A stretch of 64,000 nucleotides of DNA from Pandoraea sputorum (GCF_000814845.2 NZ_CP010431.2:5678998-5742997); one strand, 5' to 3'; positions 28,805 to 39,294 are shown, numbered from the stretch's first letter. Program-made: numbers and translations. The notes: generated by a model from the sequence alone, not told the origin.

Positions 28805-31135
28805 TCAGCGGCTCGCATTGCGCATGCGTTTGCCGTCGTTGACGGTCGCACCGCGTACCTCGAAGCGCACACTGTCGCGCACAGCACCGGACACGTCGAC
28901 CAGCTCAAGCGTGTGACGCCCCGGCCACGGCAACCACCCCACGCGCGACGTACCGGATAACGGCTTTCCGTCGAGCCGCCACGCCGCTCCTTTGGGCCAC
29001 GCTGCGGCCACCTGAAACCACAGTCGCTGGTTGGCGGGCGGGATATCGGGATCAAGCGCGACGATGGTCCCGTCCGTCGGTCCGGCAATGCGCCAGAGCG
29101 GGCCGCTCGGGGCCTTCGTCGCGAGTGCGGACAACGCAATCGTGCTCTGCGACGTGCCGGGCAAAAACCACTCCTCGCGCGCGGGTTCGACGTGCTCGGC
29201 ATACTGCACTGCGACATGCTCTACACCGGGTGGCGGCGCGGGTGGCAGGCTTGCGGTTCGACGATGCAGATAGTCCATCACGCGATGCCAGATCGGGGCG
29301 GCGCCGGAGACACCGGAGACGTCCCACATCGGCGCGCCGTCCGCATTGCCGACCCAGACACCCACGGTATAGCGACGCGAATACCCGACGGCCCAGTTAT
29401 CGCGCATATCCTTGCTGGTGCCTGTCTTCACGGCGGTCCAGTAGCGCGTCGAGAGCGGACTGTCGAGACCGAACGTGCGCGTTCTCGCCTGCCGGTCCGC
29501 AATCATGTCGGACACAATGAAGCTCACCTGCGGCGAGAAGACCGGGGTGCCTGCCGCCGGATGCGTGCGGTTGTCGTCCCTAGCGTTCTTACCCGCCGGT
29601 TTATCGTCCGTTCGCGCTCGCGCCGTCGAAGCAACACGCTCAGGCATGCGCTGGCGAATGCCGCTCGCCGTACCACCATTCGCCAGCGCGCGATACGCGT
29701 TTGTGAGCGAGAGCAACGTCACGTCCGCGCTGCCGAGCGCCAGGCTGAAGCCGTAGTAATCACCGCTTTGCGTGAGCGGCAAACCGAGCGCGACGAGCGT
29801 CTGCGCGAACCGGCGCGGCGTGACCATCACAAGCGTGCGCACAGCGGGCACGTTGAGCGACGAGCCGAGCGCGGTGCGCGCACTGACCCATCCCTTGAAG
29901 TGACGATCATAGTTCTGGGGGATGTACAGACCGCCGCCTGTGGGTAGATCGATGGGCGAATCGTCGAGGAGCGACGCCGCCGTCAGACGCTGCTCGGCAA
30001 TCGCCTGCGCGTAGAGAAACGGCTTGAGCGTGGAGCCTGCCTGACGCAACGATGTCGCACCATCCACCTGTGCCGCAGACGACAGCGCACCGGACGAGCC
30101 GACCCACGCAAGGATGTCGCCGCTCGCGTTGTCGATCACGACAATTGCGCCATCCTGCACGTTGCGCGCACGTCCCGGGGTGCTCAACTCACGCAGCGTC
30201 TGCCCCAGTGTAGTCACTGCCATGCGCTGAAGATTCGCGTCCAGCGTGCTGGTGATGCGTGTGCCCGCTGGCGGACGGCTTTCGTTGAAGACGCGTCGTG
30301 CAAAATGCGGCGCGAGATTCACGGCGTCGCGCGTCGTCATCACGCTCGCGGGACGCGAAAACACCAGTTGCGTATAACCTTCCAACCCGCTGCAATCGGT
30401 CCCTTGCCCCATGTCCTTCAGAATGCCGCAGGCGCGCTGGGAGACGCGCCCGGCAGGTGCATTAGGGGCACGCAACAATGCGACGGCAATCGCCGCCTCA
30501 CGCGCGTCGAGACCGATGGGCAGCTTGCCGAACAGCGTTTGCGAGACGGCCGAAATGCCGACGAGTTCGCCGCGAAACGGCACGAGATTGAGATAGGCTT
30601 CGAGAATCTGGTCCTTGCGCCAACGCTGCTCCAGCCATAGCGCCGTCGCTGCCTGCCCGATCTTCTGCGTCACCGAGCGGTTGCGCGCACTGGGGCGCAG
30701 GTCGTCGTCGAGCAAGCCCGCCAGTTGCATCGTCAGGGTGGAGGCGCCACGCGTGCGCGAATGCCAGAGATTTCCCCACGCGGCCGCGGCAACGCCGCGC
30801 CAGTCGACCCCGCTGTGCTCGTAGAAGCGCTTGTCTTCAGAGACGATCAGCGCTTCACGGAATGTAGGCGACACATCGGCCAGCGTCACCCAATCGCCGC
30901 GTTGCGCCTGCATGTCGGCGCGCAAACGCTGCAACGGCTCGCCACGACGGTCCAGCAAAATCCAGTCGGATGCACGCCAATCCTGACGCACCTCGTCGAA
31001 CGACGGCACCGCGTGTGCGACGACCGGTGCCTGAAGCAACCCGAGCGCCAACGCAACGCTCAGCACGACACGACGCCTGACGCCTCCACGATGGCCTCCA
31101 CGACGCCCATCAGGCACTGCGCACATTGGCTTCAT
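28805..31135 (-). CDS. pbpC: Penicillin-binding protein 1C
   Basis: Bifunctional class A-like enzyme, 776 residues. N-terminal signal-anchor about 20-42; GT51 transglycosylase domain about 60-230 with EDKRFYEHSGVDW; transpeptidase domain with STLK near residue 368, SLN (GSSLNVPAVR) near 415 and KTGTS near 568; C-terminal BiPBP_C domain (about 690-776). Third gene of the leftward operon alpha-2-macroglobulin / YhhN / pbpC; its ATG overlaps the YhhN stop (ATGA). Pairing with a thioester alpha-2-macroglobulin is well known and points to periplasmic defence and cell-wall repair after host or protease attack. Confidence 0.96.
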   Translation of the reverse strand: MKPMCAVPDGRRGGHRGGVRRRVVLSVALALGLLQAPVVAHAVPSFDEVRQDWRASDWILLDRRGEPLQRLRADMQAQRGDWVTLADVSPTFREALIVSEDKRFYEHSGVDWRGVAAAAWGNLWHSRTRGASTLTMQLAGLLDDDLRPSARNRSVTQKIGQAATALWLEQRWRKDQILEAYLNLVPFRGELVGISAVSQTLFGKLPIGLDAREAAIAVALLRAPNAPAGRVSQRACGILKDMGQGTDCSGLEGYTQLVFSRPASVMTTRDAVNLAPHFARRVFNESRPPAGTRITSTLDANLQRMAVTTLGQTLRELSTPGRARNVQDGAIVVIDNASGDILAWVGSSGALSSAAQVDGATSLRQAGSTLKPFLYAQAIAEQRLTAASLLDDSPIDLPTGGGLYIPQNYDRHFKGWVSARTALGSSLNVPAVRTLVMVTPRRFAQTLVALGLPLTQSGDYYGFSLALGSADVTLLSLTNAYRALANGGTASGIRQRMPERVASTARARTDDKPAGKNARDDNRTHPAAGTPVFSPQVSFIVSDMIADRQARTRTFGLDSPLSTRYWTAVKTGTSKDMRDNWAVGYSRRYTVGVWVGNADGAPMWDVSGVSGAAPIWHRVMDYLHRRTASLPPAPPPGVEHVAVQYAEHVEPAREEWFLPGTSQSTIALSALATKAPSGPLWRIAGPTDGTIVALDPDIPPANQRLWFQVAAAWPKGAAWRLDGKPLSGTSRVGWLPWPGRHTLELVDVSGAVRDSVRFEVRGATVNDGKRMRNASR

Positions 31136-31851
31136 CCTTTCTCATTCGACGGCAACGGTGCCTGCCCGGGCGTGCGGATGGCCATGATGCCCGCCACGAG
31201 CAGCAATTGCGCGAGCGCATACAGAATCCAGATCGCGTACTCTTGCGCGGGCACCGACCCAACAAAGCGAGAGGTGCCGATGAGCGCATCCGATACGGTG
31301 AAAAGCAGCGCACCGACCGGCGCCCACTCGCCGCGGACGTCGGCCAGCAGCGCCGCCGAGGCCATCATGGCGAGCACGACGACGTAGCACGCGACCGGTG
31401 CCTTCAACGCCCCCATGCCAGGCCAGTACAGCGCGTACAGGAGCGCCGCCGCAATCCATACCAGAACAATGGCTACACGGTGCCAGCGCGGCACCTGCGC
31501 CCAAGGCCGACGCACACGCCAGAACAGCATGAAGTACGCGAGGTGCGCCACCAAAAACGCCCCCAGTCCGAACACGAAGCCCTGCGCGAGCGCCGGGAGC
31601 GCGAGCAGCACATCGCCCGCTCCGGAGAAGATGAGCGCCGCACAGAGCCAGACCCGCTCACGCGGCACCCGGTGATACAGCGCAGCAAACAGCAGCAGCG
31701 CACACAGGAACACCTTCGCGATGGCCTGATCCGCATACGGCGCGCCACGCAACGCGACGGCATACGCCGCCCCCGCCACCGCGGCGAGCCACCAGAAGCG
31801 GCGTGCCTCGCGCGGCAGCGCCGCCGCTGGCGCAAAGAGGTTCGACGTCAT
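31132..31851 (-). CDS. YhhN-family integral membrane protein (lysoplasmalogenase-like)
   Basis: 239 residues, about eight transmembrane helices, YhhN/TMEM86 family. Family features include FSGAGDVLLALP, HLAYFMLFWR and the C-terminal VSDALIGTSRFVG motif with conserved Asp. Eukaryotic and some bacterial members hydrolyse lysoplasmalogen; whether that holds here is unknown. GGAG lies ten bases before the ATG. It sits between the alpha-2-macroglobulin gene (20-base gap) and pbpC (4-base overlap), so all three should be cotranscribed and translationally coupled. A lipid-active protein in this operon is not the usual two-gene arrangement. Confidence 0.88.
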   Translation of the reverse strand: MTSNLFAPAAALPREARRFWWLAAVAGAAYAVALRGAPYADQAIAKVFLCALLLFAALYHRVPRERVWLCAALIFSGAGDVLLALPALAQGFVFGLGAFLVAHLAYFMLFWRVRRPWAQVPRWHRVAIVLVWIAAALLYALYWPGMGALKAPVACYVVVLAMMASAALLADVRGEWAPVGALLFTVSDALIGTSRFVGSVPAQEYAIWILYALAQLLLVAGIMAIRTPGQAPLPSNEKG

Positions 31852-31871
31852 TGCAATCGGTCTCCAATGCG

Positions 31872-34800
31872 TTATTGCTTGGTCGGCACAACTTGCACCG
31901 GCGCGTTCGGCGTCTCGCCATACATCGCCGGCTCGTACATCGCTTCGACGCGCGTGGGCGGTGTGGCGAACTTGCCGACGTTGTTCAGACGCACGGTGTA
32001 CTCGATGCGATGCTGCCCCTTAGGCAGATAGTCGTAGTACGCGCGATAGGCGTCCTGCGCGCGCTCTTCGAACGCGGGCATCGCGCCTTCGCTCTTCTCG
32101 CCTTGCGTCGCAATGACCGAGTCGCGTCCAAGCCCGCCACCCAGTACCGTCGCCCCGCCCGGCAGCGGATCGCTCACCACGACCCAGCGCATGTCGGCCT
32201 GCGCATCGATATCGAGTCGTACGCGCAGCACGGCCCCCCGCACGAAGCTTTCGCCGGACTTGTCCGCCGCATCCTGCACCTGAACGCTGCGGGTGACGCG
32301 ATAACCCGCCGCAAACGGTGCTTTGAGCGGCACCGCCGCGACACTCTGAATCGTCGCCCACGGTTTGCCCGCACCGGTCTGCTCAAGCCGCAACACATCG
32401 CGCGCGTTGTCGGTCCCGGCCGCCGCGTTGCTCAGCCACGGCAGCGACACGGTCGGCGGCACGGCGCCTGCCTTGAGCTTGTCCCAGTCGACGCTCTGCA
32501 CCCCGCCGCTCGTCTGGTTGTCGCGCTGCCACTGGACCGTGGTCTGCCCCGTCGGCGTATCACGCTCGAAGCGTGCGGAGAAGCGGTCCACCGCCAGTCC
32601 GCCCCACACGTTGGCGGTCGTTGTCGACCATGCGCCACGCGACTGAAGGCCCAGCAAACCGATCACGAGACGCGGCATGTCGTCCTTCCATGCCGGGTTC
32701 GCGTTCATCAGCAACGCCAGCCGCGCCGCGTTGGTCTCCGGACCGACCATGAGCCACCAAAGGCCGTCGGTACCCTGCGTCGAGAAGCCCACCCGCGTGC
32801 CCTGATACGACAGGCGCGCCCGCAGAATCTGCTCGGCCTGCGCCATGCGTTCGGCCCGTTGCGGCGCATCGGGCAGACGTTGCAGGATCGCGTACCAGTC
32901 GATCACGGCCGACGTCGGCCAGTCGTTCGGGGCAATCGTCAACGCACCGAGCATGCGGGCGTTGGCGCGACCGTAGCGCGAGAGCGCTTCAATCGCACTG
33001 AGCTTGCGCAGCGTCAGGTCGTCGCGCGGTGCCCAGAAGCGTCGCGTGAGACGGCCTTCCACGAACGCCGTCAGTCCGTCCTCCATGCGCGCGAGCGCGT
33101 CGTCCGGCAGACCGTAAGCGGGATCCAACGCTTTCGCCTCATTGCTCATCGCGAGCAGATAGGCCGTCAGCGTATCGCTGCCCTGATTGGCGAAGCCCTC
33201 CTGCGGTGGGAAGTAGCTCGCGAGGCCATCTTCGTCGAGATACGACGGCAATGTGCCCATCACGCGCTTCCACTGCGCAACGTCGCGCAAGCCGAGTGCC
33301 TTGGACGCCTGCTGTTCCAGACACGCATACGGATACAGCTCGAACCAGCGCTTCACCCCCGGTAACCCCTGCGACAGACGCGGCTGCAAGTTGACGCGCA
33401 CGCTCCCCCGCAGCTTGCCCGTGCTGTCCGCCACCGCCCCTGCGGGCGGCGCCATCGGCAACGTGAGACTGCCTTCGACCTGCGTGAGCACCGACTGCTG
33501 CACCGTCGCTGGCAGGGACGGCTGGATGTCCTGCCCGACCTTGATGGCGTCGCTCGCGGCCGGCGCACCGCCCGCTGCCGGTGCCTGCGCACTGACCTCC
33601 CACAGCACTCGCTGCGCACGCGTGTCAGCCAGCCCCGTTGGCGCGGTGACTTCCCACATCACCTCGCGCGACTCCCCGGCTGGCACGTCGATGCGTTGCG
33701 GTGCGAGCGTGAGTTGTGTCGCCCGCGCGGTCAGTTGCACCTGCATGGCGTGCTGCGTCGTATTGCGCACGGTGAACTGCGCACGGTAGTTGTCGCCTTC
33801 GCGAACCAGCGGCGGCAATCCCGAGATCAATTGCAGGTCCTGCGTCGAACGGATCGTCGCGGAGCCAGTACCGAACCAGCCAAGCGCCTGCGTGCCGGGC
33901 TTGCCATCATCCGCCACTGCCACAATCCGGAAACTCGACAGCGAGTCGTTGAGCGGCACGTCGACCGTCGCCTCGCCCTTGTCGTCGAGCACCACGCGCG
34001 GCTGCCACAGCAAAAGCGTGTCGAAGAGTTCGCGCGTTGGACTCTTGCCCCCGCCGCCACCGGCAGGCACCGCCTTGCGCCCGTAGTGACGACGGCCAAT
34101 GATCTCCATTTGCGCCGTCGCCGTCGTCACGGTGTAGCTGCGACGCTGCCACATGGCATCGAGCAGATTCCAGCTTGTGTTGGGTGCGAGTTCGAGCAGC
34201 GCTTCGTCCACTGCGGCGACCGCGACCTCCGACCCTGCTGCGACCGGCTTCCCGTCCGGCTGCGTGACCTTGATGCGAACCTTTGCGTGGCCGCGCACGG
34301 GATACGTCGCCGCATCAGGCTTCACTTCCACGGCAAGGCGCTGGCCCGCCGTCCCTACACGCAGTTCGGTCAGACCGAACCGGTATGCGGGCTTGCCCAG
34401 ATCGACCAGACCGGTCGGGGCCTGATATTCACGCCCCTCGTACCAGAACGCACGGAACCACTCCAGGGGCTGTTTCCATCCCCACTGGAAGAAGGAGTAC
34501 CAGGGCACTTCGTGAATGCGGCCACGCACCGCGAGCACCGAGACATAGACGTTCGGTCCCCATGTCGGATCGACCTTTAGCGAGATGTTCGGATCCTTGC
34601 CCGAGATCTCCACCGTTCGCGTTTCCATCACGCCTTCGCGTTCGATGGCCACCAGCGCCGTTGCCGAACGGAACGGCATGCGCACCTGTAACTTGGCCGT
34701 CTCGCCCGGCTCATAAGCGCGACGCTCCGGCAGCACGTCCATCCGGTCGGTGTTATCACCGCCGAACCAGACTTCGCCCCGGCCCGTGACCCACACACCG

Positions 34801-37800
34801 GTCGTCGACGTGCTCAGGTTGCCCTTGTCGTCCTTCGCCTGCGCGACCAGCGTGATCTCGCCCGGCTGGGAGAGCGATACGTCGCACGACAACTCGCCAC
34901 GCTCATCCGTCTTGCCGCTGCACACCTTGCCGAGATCCTTGACCTCGGTGCGGTTGTCGTAGGCATAGAAGCCGCCCACCATCCGCTTACGGCTGCTCGT
35001 GGTGATACGCGCCTCCGCGCGCACCTCCATCGCTACGCCGGACTTCGGCTTGCCCTGCAAATCCAGCGCCAGCGCCTTGACCGGCAGCTTGTTGGTCACC
35101 GACACCCAGCTTTCGCTGCGCACGCCGGTGATCAGATTGGCCGGCCACAAGGTGGCGTTACCGCGAAGCGTCTGAATCTCGCCGTTCGGATCGGCAAAGC
35201 TCGCTTCGAGCACGAGATCGCTCGGACGGTCGACCTTCGGCAGATCCTTGAGCGTCAGCGTGCCCGCCCCGTTGCGGTCGAGCACGAGTCGTTGCTTGTC
35301 AGCCACCAGCTTCTGGTCGCTCGATCCCGAACTTTCGTCGTTGCCCTGATCGTCATCATCGCCGCCCGATTGGGCAGATGGCGGACGATAGGGCGTGAAG
35401 CTGTAGTCGTCGTATCCGTCGAACGTAAGATCGCGCACGCGCATCAATGCCGACACGCGCACCGGCAGGTTACCCGCCGGACCACCCGCGACGTAGTTCA
35501 CCTGCACATTTACCGGCGCTTCGGTCTTGTTGATCAGCGGCGACTTCGCTGCATCGCGTACGCCAATCGATCCGGCCAGCACCGGCAGGCGGAAGGCTTC
35601 CACGCGGAAGTGTCCGGCGTCGAGCGACTGCGGATAGGTCTTCGGCCGCGAATCGTTGTCCGTGTAGTCCAGCGTCACCGCGTATTCGCCCAGCTTCGCG
35701 CCCTGCGGAATCTGGAAGCTGTTCTCGGCCAGCCGTCCGTTACGCCATGTGAGGGGCTGCGTGTACGTCTGTCCGGAGCCCTCGTGCGTAATCGTCATCT
35801 GCGACGGCAGGCTCGCCGGTAATGCCAGCCCCTGCATCGTCTCCTGACGGATGAAGTGCTTCATCGACACCGTCTCGCCCACACGGAACAGCATGCGATC
35901 GAACACCGTCTGCGCGCGCACGGTCGGGCTGTTGCCGCCGTCGGTCGGCACGTGAAAGCGCCACGGTTCGATGCCGCGATCCCAATCGGACGACACAAAC
36001 GCCATATCGGGATCGTTGCCCTGCGTGCGGGCCACTACGAAGTATCCCGAGCGGCTCGTCTTCTGGCAGTACTTGTAACGTTCGAGCGCCTTGTCGATCT
36101 TCGCGACGCCCGTCTTGTCGGTGACGGCCGTCGCGACTTCGCTGCCGTCACAGTCGAGCACGCGTACCTTGGCATTGGCGACCGGCTGCCCCTTGTCGAG
36201 CGTTGTCACCCATGCGACAGCATTCTCGCGGCCCATCTTGAAGTGCACGCCCAGATTGGTCACCAGCACCGTGGTACGCACGTACATCGGCAACGACTTG
36301 CCCAACAGCGCCGCCCCGAGCGAGGGGGACGCCAGTTCCACGACGTAGAAACCGGGCTTTTGAAACGGAATACCGACCACTTCGAACGGCCGGGGATCCT
36401 TCTCCTTCGGCACGGGCAAGGTCAGAGCCTGAACGCCTTGCAGCCCCGAGAGCAGGGACAGACTACGCGTGTCGTAATACGTGACTTTCCCTTCGACGAT
36501 GGTCGCCGAGTTGGGTCCAAACGACTCCTTCGCCGCCGGCGCCGTCAGGATCGACGGCATGTCCAGCCCGATCTGCTTGCGCGTCATTATCGTTTCGTCG
36601 AAGCGACGCACGCGCGACATCCAGTTCAGCACTTCGGCGTCATCGTCCACGCGCAGTTGCAACGTCCGCCCCGCACCACCCGCATCACCTACTTTCGCCG
36701 CTTCGCCCGCAACGCCCAGACCGTTGATTTGCAGCGCAGGCTCGACCTTGCGCAACGTCACCGGCAACATGGGCGGCATGCCGGGCTCCGCGAACCGCTC
36801 GACGATGCCGAAAGGTGCCGCAGCAAACTTCGCCAGCGGCGGCATCGTTGCCGTCTTCGTCTTCAACGGAAATTCGCTGGCGTTGTCGAGCGCGCGACCG
36901 CTGTCGTCCGTGAAGCCCTTCGGCAGAGTGATCGTCAGTTCGGCCTTCTCCGGGAACGGCGCATCGAAGGTGACGTCCGTCACGCTCGACGAACGATCCG
37001 AATCGCTGGCCTTCGGCGACCGATCGGCCCCTGCCCCCTGCACGCGAATCTTCGCGGCCATGTCTCGCGCTACGGGTGAATTAAACGTCAGACGCAGGGG
37101 ACGCAACGGTGTGCACGGCGCGTTGGCATTCTCACGCTCGCAACTAAAGCTCGCCGTGAACGGCTCACGCACGTCGTATTCGAAACGCCGCGCCTGTTTG
37201 GTCGGCACCCCGGACGGCGTGGCAATCCCCGCCCCCCAGACCAGATGCATCTTCGCGCCAGCGGCAAGCGTGCGATTGCATTGCAGCATGACGACACGCG
37301 CCGACTGCTTGTCGAGATTGAAACGCTTGAGCAACGCCGCACGCGTGTCACCCTCGATCCACTTCACGCCGATGCGCTCGCCCACGCCTTCGGTTTCACA
37401 CCAGGCGTTCTGACGCACGCTGGCAGGCGTTGCCGCCCCATTGAGCGTGAGAATGAAAATCTGGTTTTCGTCGATAGGACCGTACGACGGACGGATGGAC
37501 GAGACGGCCGGACCGCCCGTATTGAATGCGTACTTCGTGGTGCCGGAGAGCGCGGTGCCTGAGACGGCGGACAGGCCGCTGCGCATCTCGACGGAACACT
37601 TCGCGCCCGGCGGCAAATCGCTCTTGAAGTCGAAGACCCAGATCTTGGGTTCGAGCCAGTGGCCGTCGCCGGTCAGCGACGTATCCGTACACCGCACGGC
37701 AGCGGGCGCCGTCGCCCGGGGATCTCCTGCGGGCACCATCGCTTCGTCGAACTTGACGACGACCTGGTTCACACTGGCGACCTCGCCCTGCGGGCTGACG

Positions 37801-37907
37801 CTTACGACGCGAGCGGCCTGTGCCGGCGACGCCATGATCATTCCAAGACTCAGCGCCGCCCACGCCAACGGCGCGGTCGGCCAGACGCGTTGCGTTCGGC
37901 TATGCAT
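31872..37907 (-). CDS. Bacterial alpha-2-macroglobulin with thioester motif
   Basis: 2011-residue periplasmic protease trap. Signal peptide about 1-31 (ASPAQA); no lipobox cysteine follows, so unlike the lipoprotein form it is probably soluble or otherwise anchored. The CLEQ thioester motif is present at about residue 1529 (YPYACLEQQASKA), so this is the thioester (YfhM/ECAM-like) class rather than the CLEQ-less type. Repeated macroglobulin domains fill about 40-1100; an acidic Ser/Asp-rich linker (about residues 845-865) interrupts them. First gene of the operon with YhhN and pbpC. Start at MHSRTQRVW, with CCGGGAGGAGTCCGGC just upstream. Confidence 0.95.
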   Translation of the reverse strand: MHSRTQRVWPTAPLAWAALSLGMIMASPAQAARVVSVSPQGEVASVNQVVVKFDEAMVPAGDPRATAPAAVRCTDTSLTGDGHWLEPKIWVFDFKSDLPPGAKCSVEMRSGLSAVSGTALSGTTKYAFNTGGPAVSSIRPSYGPIDENQIFILTLNGAATPASVRQNAWCETEGVGERIGVKWIEGDTRAALLKRFNLDKQSARVVMLQCNRTLAAGAKMHLVWGAGIATPSGVPTKQARRFEYDVREPFTASFSCERENANAPCTPLRPLRLTFNSPVARDMAAKIRVQGAGADRSPKASDSDRSSSVTDVTFDAPFPEKAELTITLPKGFTDDSGRALDNASEFPLKTKTATMPPLAKFAAAPFGIVERFAEPGMPPMLPVTLRKVEPALQINGLGVAGEAAKVGDAGGAGRTLQLRVDDDAEVLNWMSRVRRFDETIMTRKQIGLDMPSILTAPAAKESFGPNSATIVEGKVTYYDTRSLSLLSGLQGVQALTLPVPKEKDPRPFEVVGIPFQKPGFYVVELASPSLGAALLGKSLPMYVRTTVLVTNLGVHFKMGRENAVAWVTTLDKGQPVANAKVRVLDCDGSEVATAVTDKTGVAKIDKALERYKYCQKTSRSGYFVVARTQGNDPDMAFVSSDWDRGIEPWRFHVPTDGGNSPTVRAQTVFDRMLFRVGETVSMKHFIRQETMQGLALPASLPSQMTITHEGSGQTYTQPLTWRNGRLAENSFQIPQGAKLGEYAVTLDYTDNDSRPKTYPQSLDAGHFRVEAFRLPVLAGSIGVRDAAKSPLINKTEAPVNVQVNYVAGGPAGNLPVRVSALMRVRDLTFDGYDDYSFTPYRPPSAQSGGDDDDQGNDESSGSSDQKLVADKQRLVLDRNGAGTLTLKDLPKVDRPSDLVLEASFADPNGEIQTLRGNATLWPANLITGVRSESWVSVTNKLPVKALALDLQGKPKSGVAMEVRAEARITTSSRKRMVGGFYAYDNRTEVKDLGKVCSGKTDERGELSCDVSLSQPGEITLVAQAKDDKGNLSTSTTGVWVTGRGEVWFGGDNTDRMDVLPERRAYEPGETAKLQVRMPFRSATALVAIEREGVMETRTVEISGKDPNISLKVDPTWGPNVYVSVLAVRGRIHEVPWYSFFQWGWKQPLEWFRAFWYEGREYQAPTGLVDLGKPAYRFGLTELRVGTAGQRLAVEVKPDAATYPVRGHAKVRIKVTQPDGKPVAAGSEVAVAAVDEALLELAPNTSWNLLDAMWQRRSYTVTTATAQMEIIGRRHYGRKAVPAGGGGGKSPTRELFDTLLLWQPRVVLDDKGEATVDVPLNDSLSSFRIVAVADDGKPGTQALGWFGTGSATIRSTQDLQLISGLPPLVREGDNYRAQFTVRNTTQHAMQVQLTARATQLTLAPQRIDVPAGESREVMWEVTAPTGLADTRAQRVLWEVSAQAPAAGGAPAASDAIKVGQDIQPSLPATVQQSVLTQVEGSLTLPMAPPAGAVADSTGKLRGSVRVNLQPRLSQGLPGVKRWFELYPYACLEQQASKALGLRDVAQWKRVMGTLPSYLDEDGLASYFPPQEGFANQGSDTLTAYLLAMSNEAKALDPAYGLPDDALARMEDGLTAFVEGRLTRRFWAPRDDLTLRKLSAIEALSRYGRANARMLGALTIAPNDWPTSAVIDWYAILQRLPDAPQRAERMAQAEQILRARLSYQGTRVGFSTQGTDGLWWLMVGPETNAARLALLMNANPAWKDDMPRLVIGLLGLQSRGAWSTTTANVWGGLAVDRFSARFERDTPTGQTTVQWQRDNQTSGGVQSVDWDKLKAGAVPPTVSLPWLSNAAAGTDNARDVLRLEQTGAGKPWATIQSVAAVPLKAPFAAGYRVTRSVQVQDAADKSGESFVRGAVLRVRLDIDAQADMRWVVVSDPLPGGATVLGGGLGRDSVIATQGEKSEGAMPAFEERAQDAYRAYYDYLPKGQHRIEYTVRLNNVGKFATPPTRVEAMYEPAMYGETPNAPVQVVPTKQ

Positions 37908-38139
37908 GCCGGACTCCTCCCGGGTTCTGGTGAGGCGATTCTAACCCGCAGTCTTTGGCATATCGAACCGTTTCCCAACAGAACCTGGACGGAAAACGAT
38001 ATTTGGGATCGGATCCCTGACCGGGTCGGAATCGTCCGGACGGTCGCTCGGAATTCGCTTCGAAACTCTTGCGAATGGGCAAACAAGAAGACGGCCTATG
38101 TCACACTGGCGCTTCCCGCATTCGTCACCCGCGCCGCCC

Positions 38140-38655
38140 ATGTCTGTTGCCTTTCTGCACCCAAAGAAGAACGCGCTGGTCTATCTCGTCAAGATTCTTA
38201 GCGGGTCGCTGATCGTCTGGTTCGGCCTGCGCGCCGCAGGCTTTCCCGAACCGTACTGGGCGATGATCTCGCTCATCATCGTGACCGAGCCCGATCCGTT
38301 GCAGGCCCGCAGCAACTTCAAGGCGCGCTCGATCAACACGATCACCGGGGCGGTCGTGGCATGTATCGTGCTGCTGATGATGGGGCCGGGTCTGGCGGCG
38401 ATGCTGGTGGGTATTACGATTGCGACGCTCGCTGCGATGCTGGTGCAGAACTATCCGGCGAACTGGCGACTGGGACCGGCCACGGTCGTGATTCTGATGT
38501 CGGCGGCGCTCAGCGGACAGGGGCAAGGGCTGCACGAAGAGCTCAGCCTCGCCATGCTGCGCGTGATCGAAGTGTTGATCGGCTCCACCGTCGCGCTTAT
38601 CCAGTCATTGATCTACGGACGCTACGTGAAGCCGTGGCTAATGCCTGAGGATTGA
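38140..38655 (+). CDS. Short FUSC-like membrane protein
   Basis: 171 residues with about five hydrophobic segments. The stretch YWAMISLIIVTEPDPLQARSNFKARSINTITGA resembles the N-terminal membrane half of FUSC/aromatic-acid-exporter proteins, but the cytoplasmic domain and second membrane half are absent, so it is a stand-alone half-size form. Start at MSVAFLHP; an in-frame ATG 14 codons earlier is possible. Divergent from the alpha-2-macroglobulin gene, convergent with an Lrp gene. Function unknown; export of a small acid is only a family-based guess. Confidence 0.82.
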   Translation: MSVAFLHPKKNALVYLVKILSGSLIVWFGLRAAGFPEPYWAMISLIIVTEPDPLQARSNFKARSINTITGAVVACIVLLMMGPGLAAMLVGITIATLAAMLVQNYPANWRLGPATVVILMSAALSGQGQGLHEELSLAMLRVIEVLIGSTVALIQSLIYGRYVKPWLMPED

Positions 38656-38723
38656 ACCCCGTCCCGGGGCAACGCGGCGTCCGGTGCCACGCAGCGCCAC
38701 CATCGTGCCGACATCGGCAGCGA

Positions 38724-39218
38724 TCAGCGTGACGCCGGTCGGTTGTTCGACAGATAGCTCAACGGCAACGCGTTGCTGCGCTTGAAAGCGCTTAGCACGA
38801 TGTTCGAGCGCACATTCTCTACGCCCGGCACCTGCATCAGCCGCTTCATCACGAACGCCGACAAGGCATTCAGATCCGGCACCACGATCCTCAGCAGGTA
38901 ATCGGCCTCGCCCACCACGGCGTGGCACTCGAGCACTTCGGGCAGCAAATCGATCTCTGCCTGAAACCGTTCGATGACCTGATCGCCGTGATGTTGCAGG
39001 CGCAGGGTCGTGAACGCCGTCACCGCCAGGCCTAACGCCTCGGGGCGCAACACCACGCGATACCCCTCGATCACACCTGCGGCTTCGAGCCGTTGCAGGC
39101 GTCGACCGATCTGCGACGCCGACAACGCCACGTGCTCCGCCAACTGGTGATGGGTGGCCCGGCCTTCCTTCTGCAAGGCGTCCAAAAGGGCCAAATCGAA
39201 GCTATCCAGATCAAGCAT
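38724..39218 (-). CDS. Lrp/AsnC-family regulator, divergent from phhA
   Basis: 164 residues: helix-turn-helix about 4-60 (DSFDLALLDALQKEGRATHHQLAEHV... SASQIGRRLQRLE) and RAM effector domain from about 65 (CHAVVGEADYLLRIVVPD). GCGGAGAATCGTC precedes ATG 39218. It lies 141 bases from the divergent phhA and a perfect palindrome occupies the gap, so control of phenylalanine hydroxylase by phenylalanine or tyrosine is the likely role. Confidence 0.93.
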   Translation of the reverse strand: MLDLDSFDLALLDALQKEGRATHHQLAEHVALSASQIGRRLQRLEAAGVIEGYRVVLRPEALGLAVTAFTTLRLQHHGDQVIERFQAEIDLLPEVLECHAVVGEADYLLRIVVPDLNALSAFVMKRLMQVPGVENVRSNIVLSAFKRSNALPLSYLSNNRPASR

Positions 39219-39279
39219 GACGATTCTCCGCAATAAATCACATTTTTATGCGAAATTTATGCAAACGACTTTCACCACA

Positions 39280-39294
39280 GGCGCATTATGCGCC
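39280..39294. promoter_or_regulatory. Palindrome GGCGCAT-T-ATGCGCC in the Lrp/phhA divergent region
   Basis: Perfect 7-bp arms around a single base, with nearby TATGCGAAA and TATGCAAAC half-site-like repeats (about 39248-39265). Its place between an Lrp gene and phhA suggests an Lrp operator. Confidence 0.6.
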
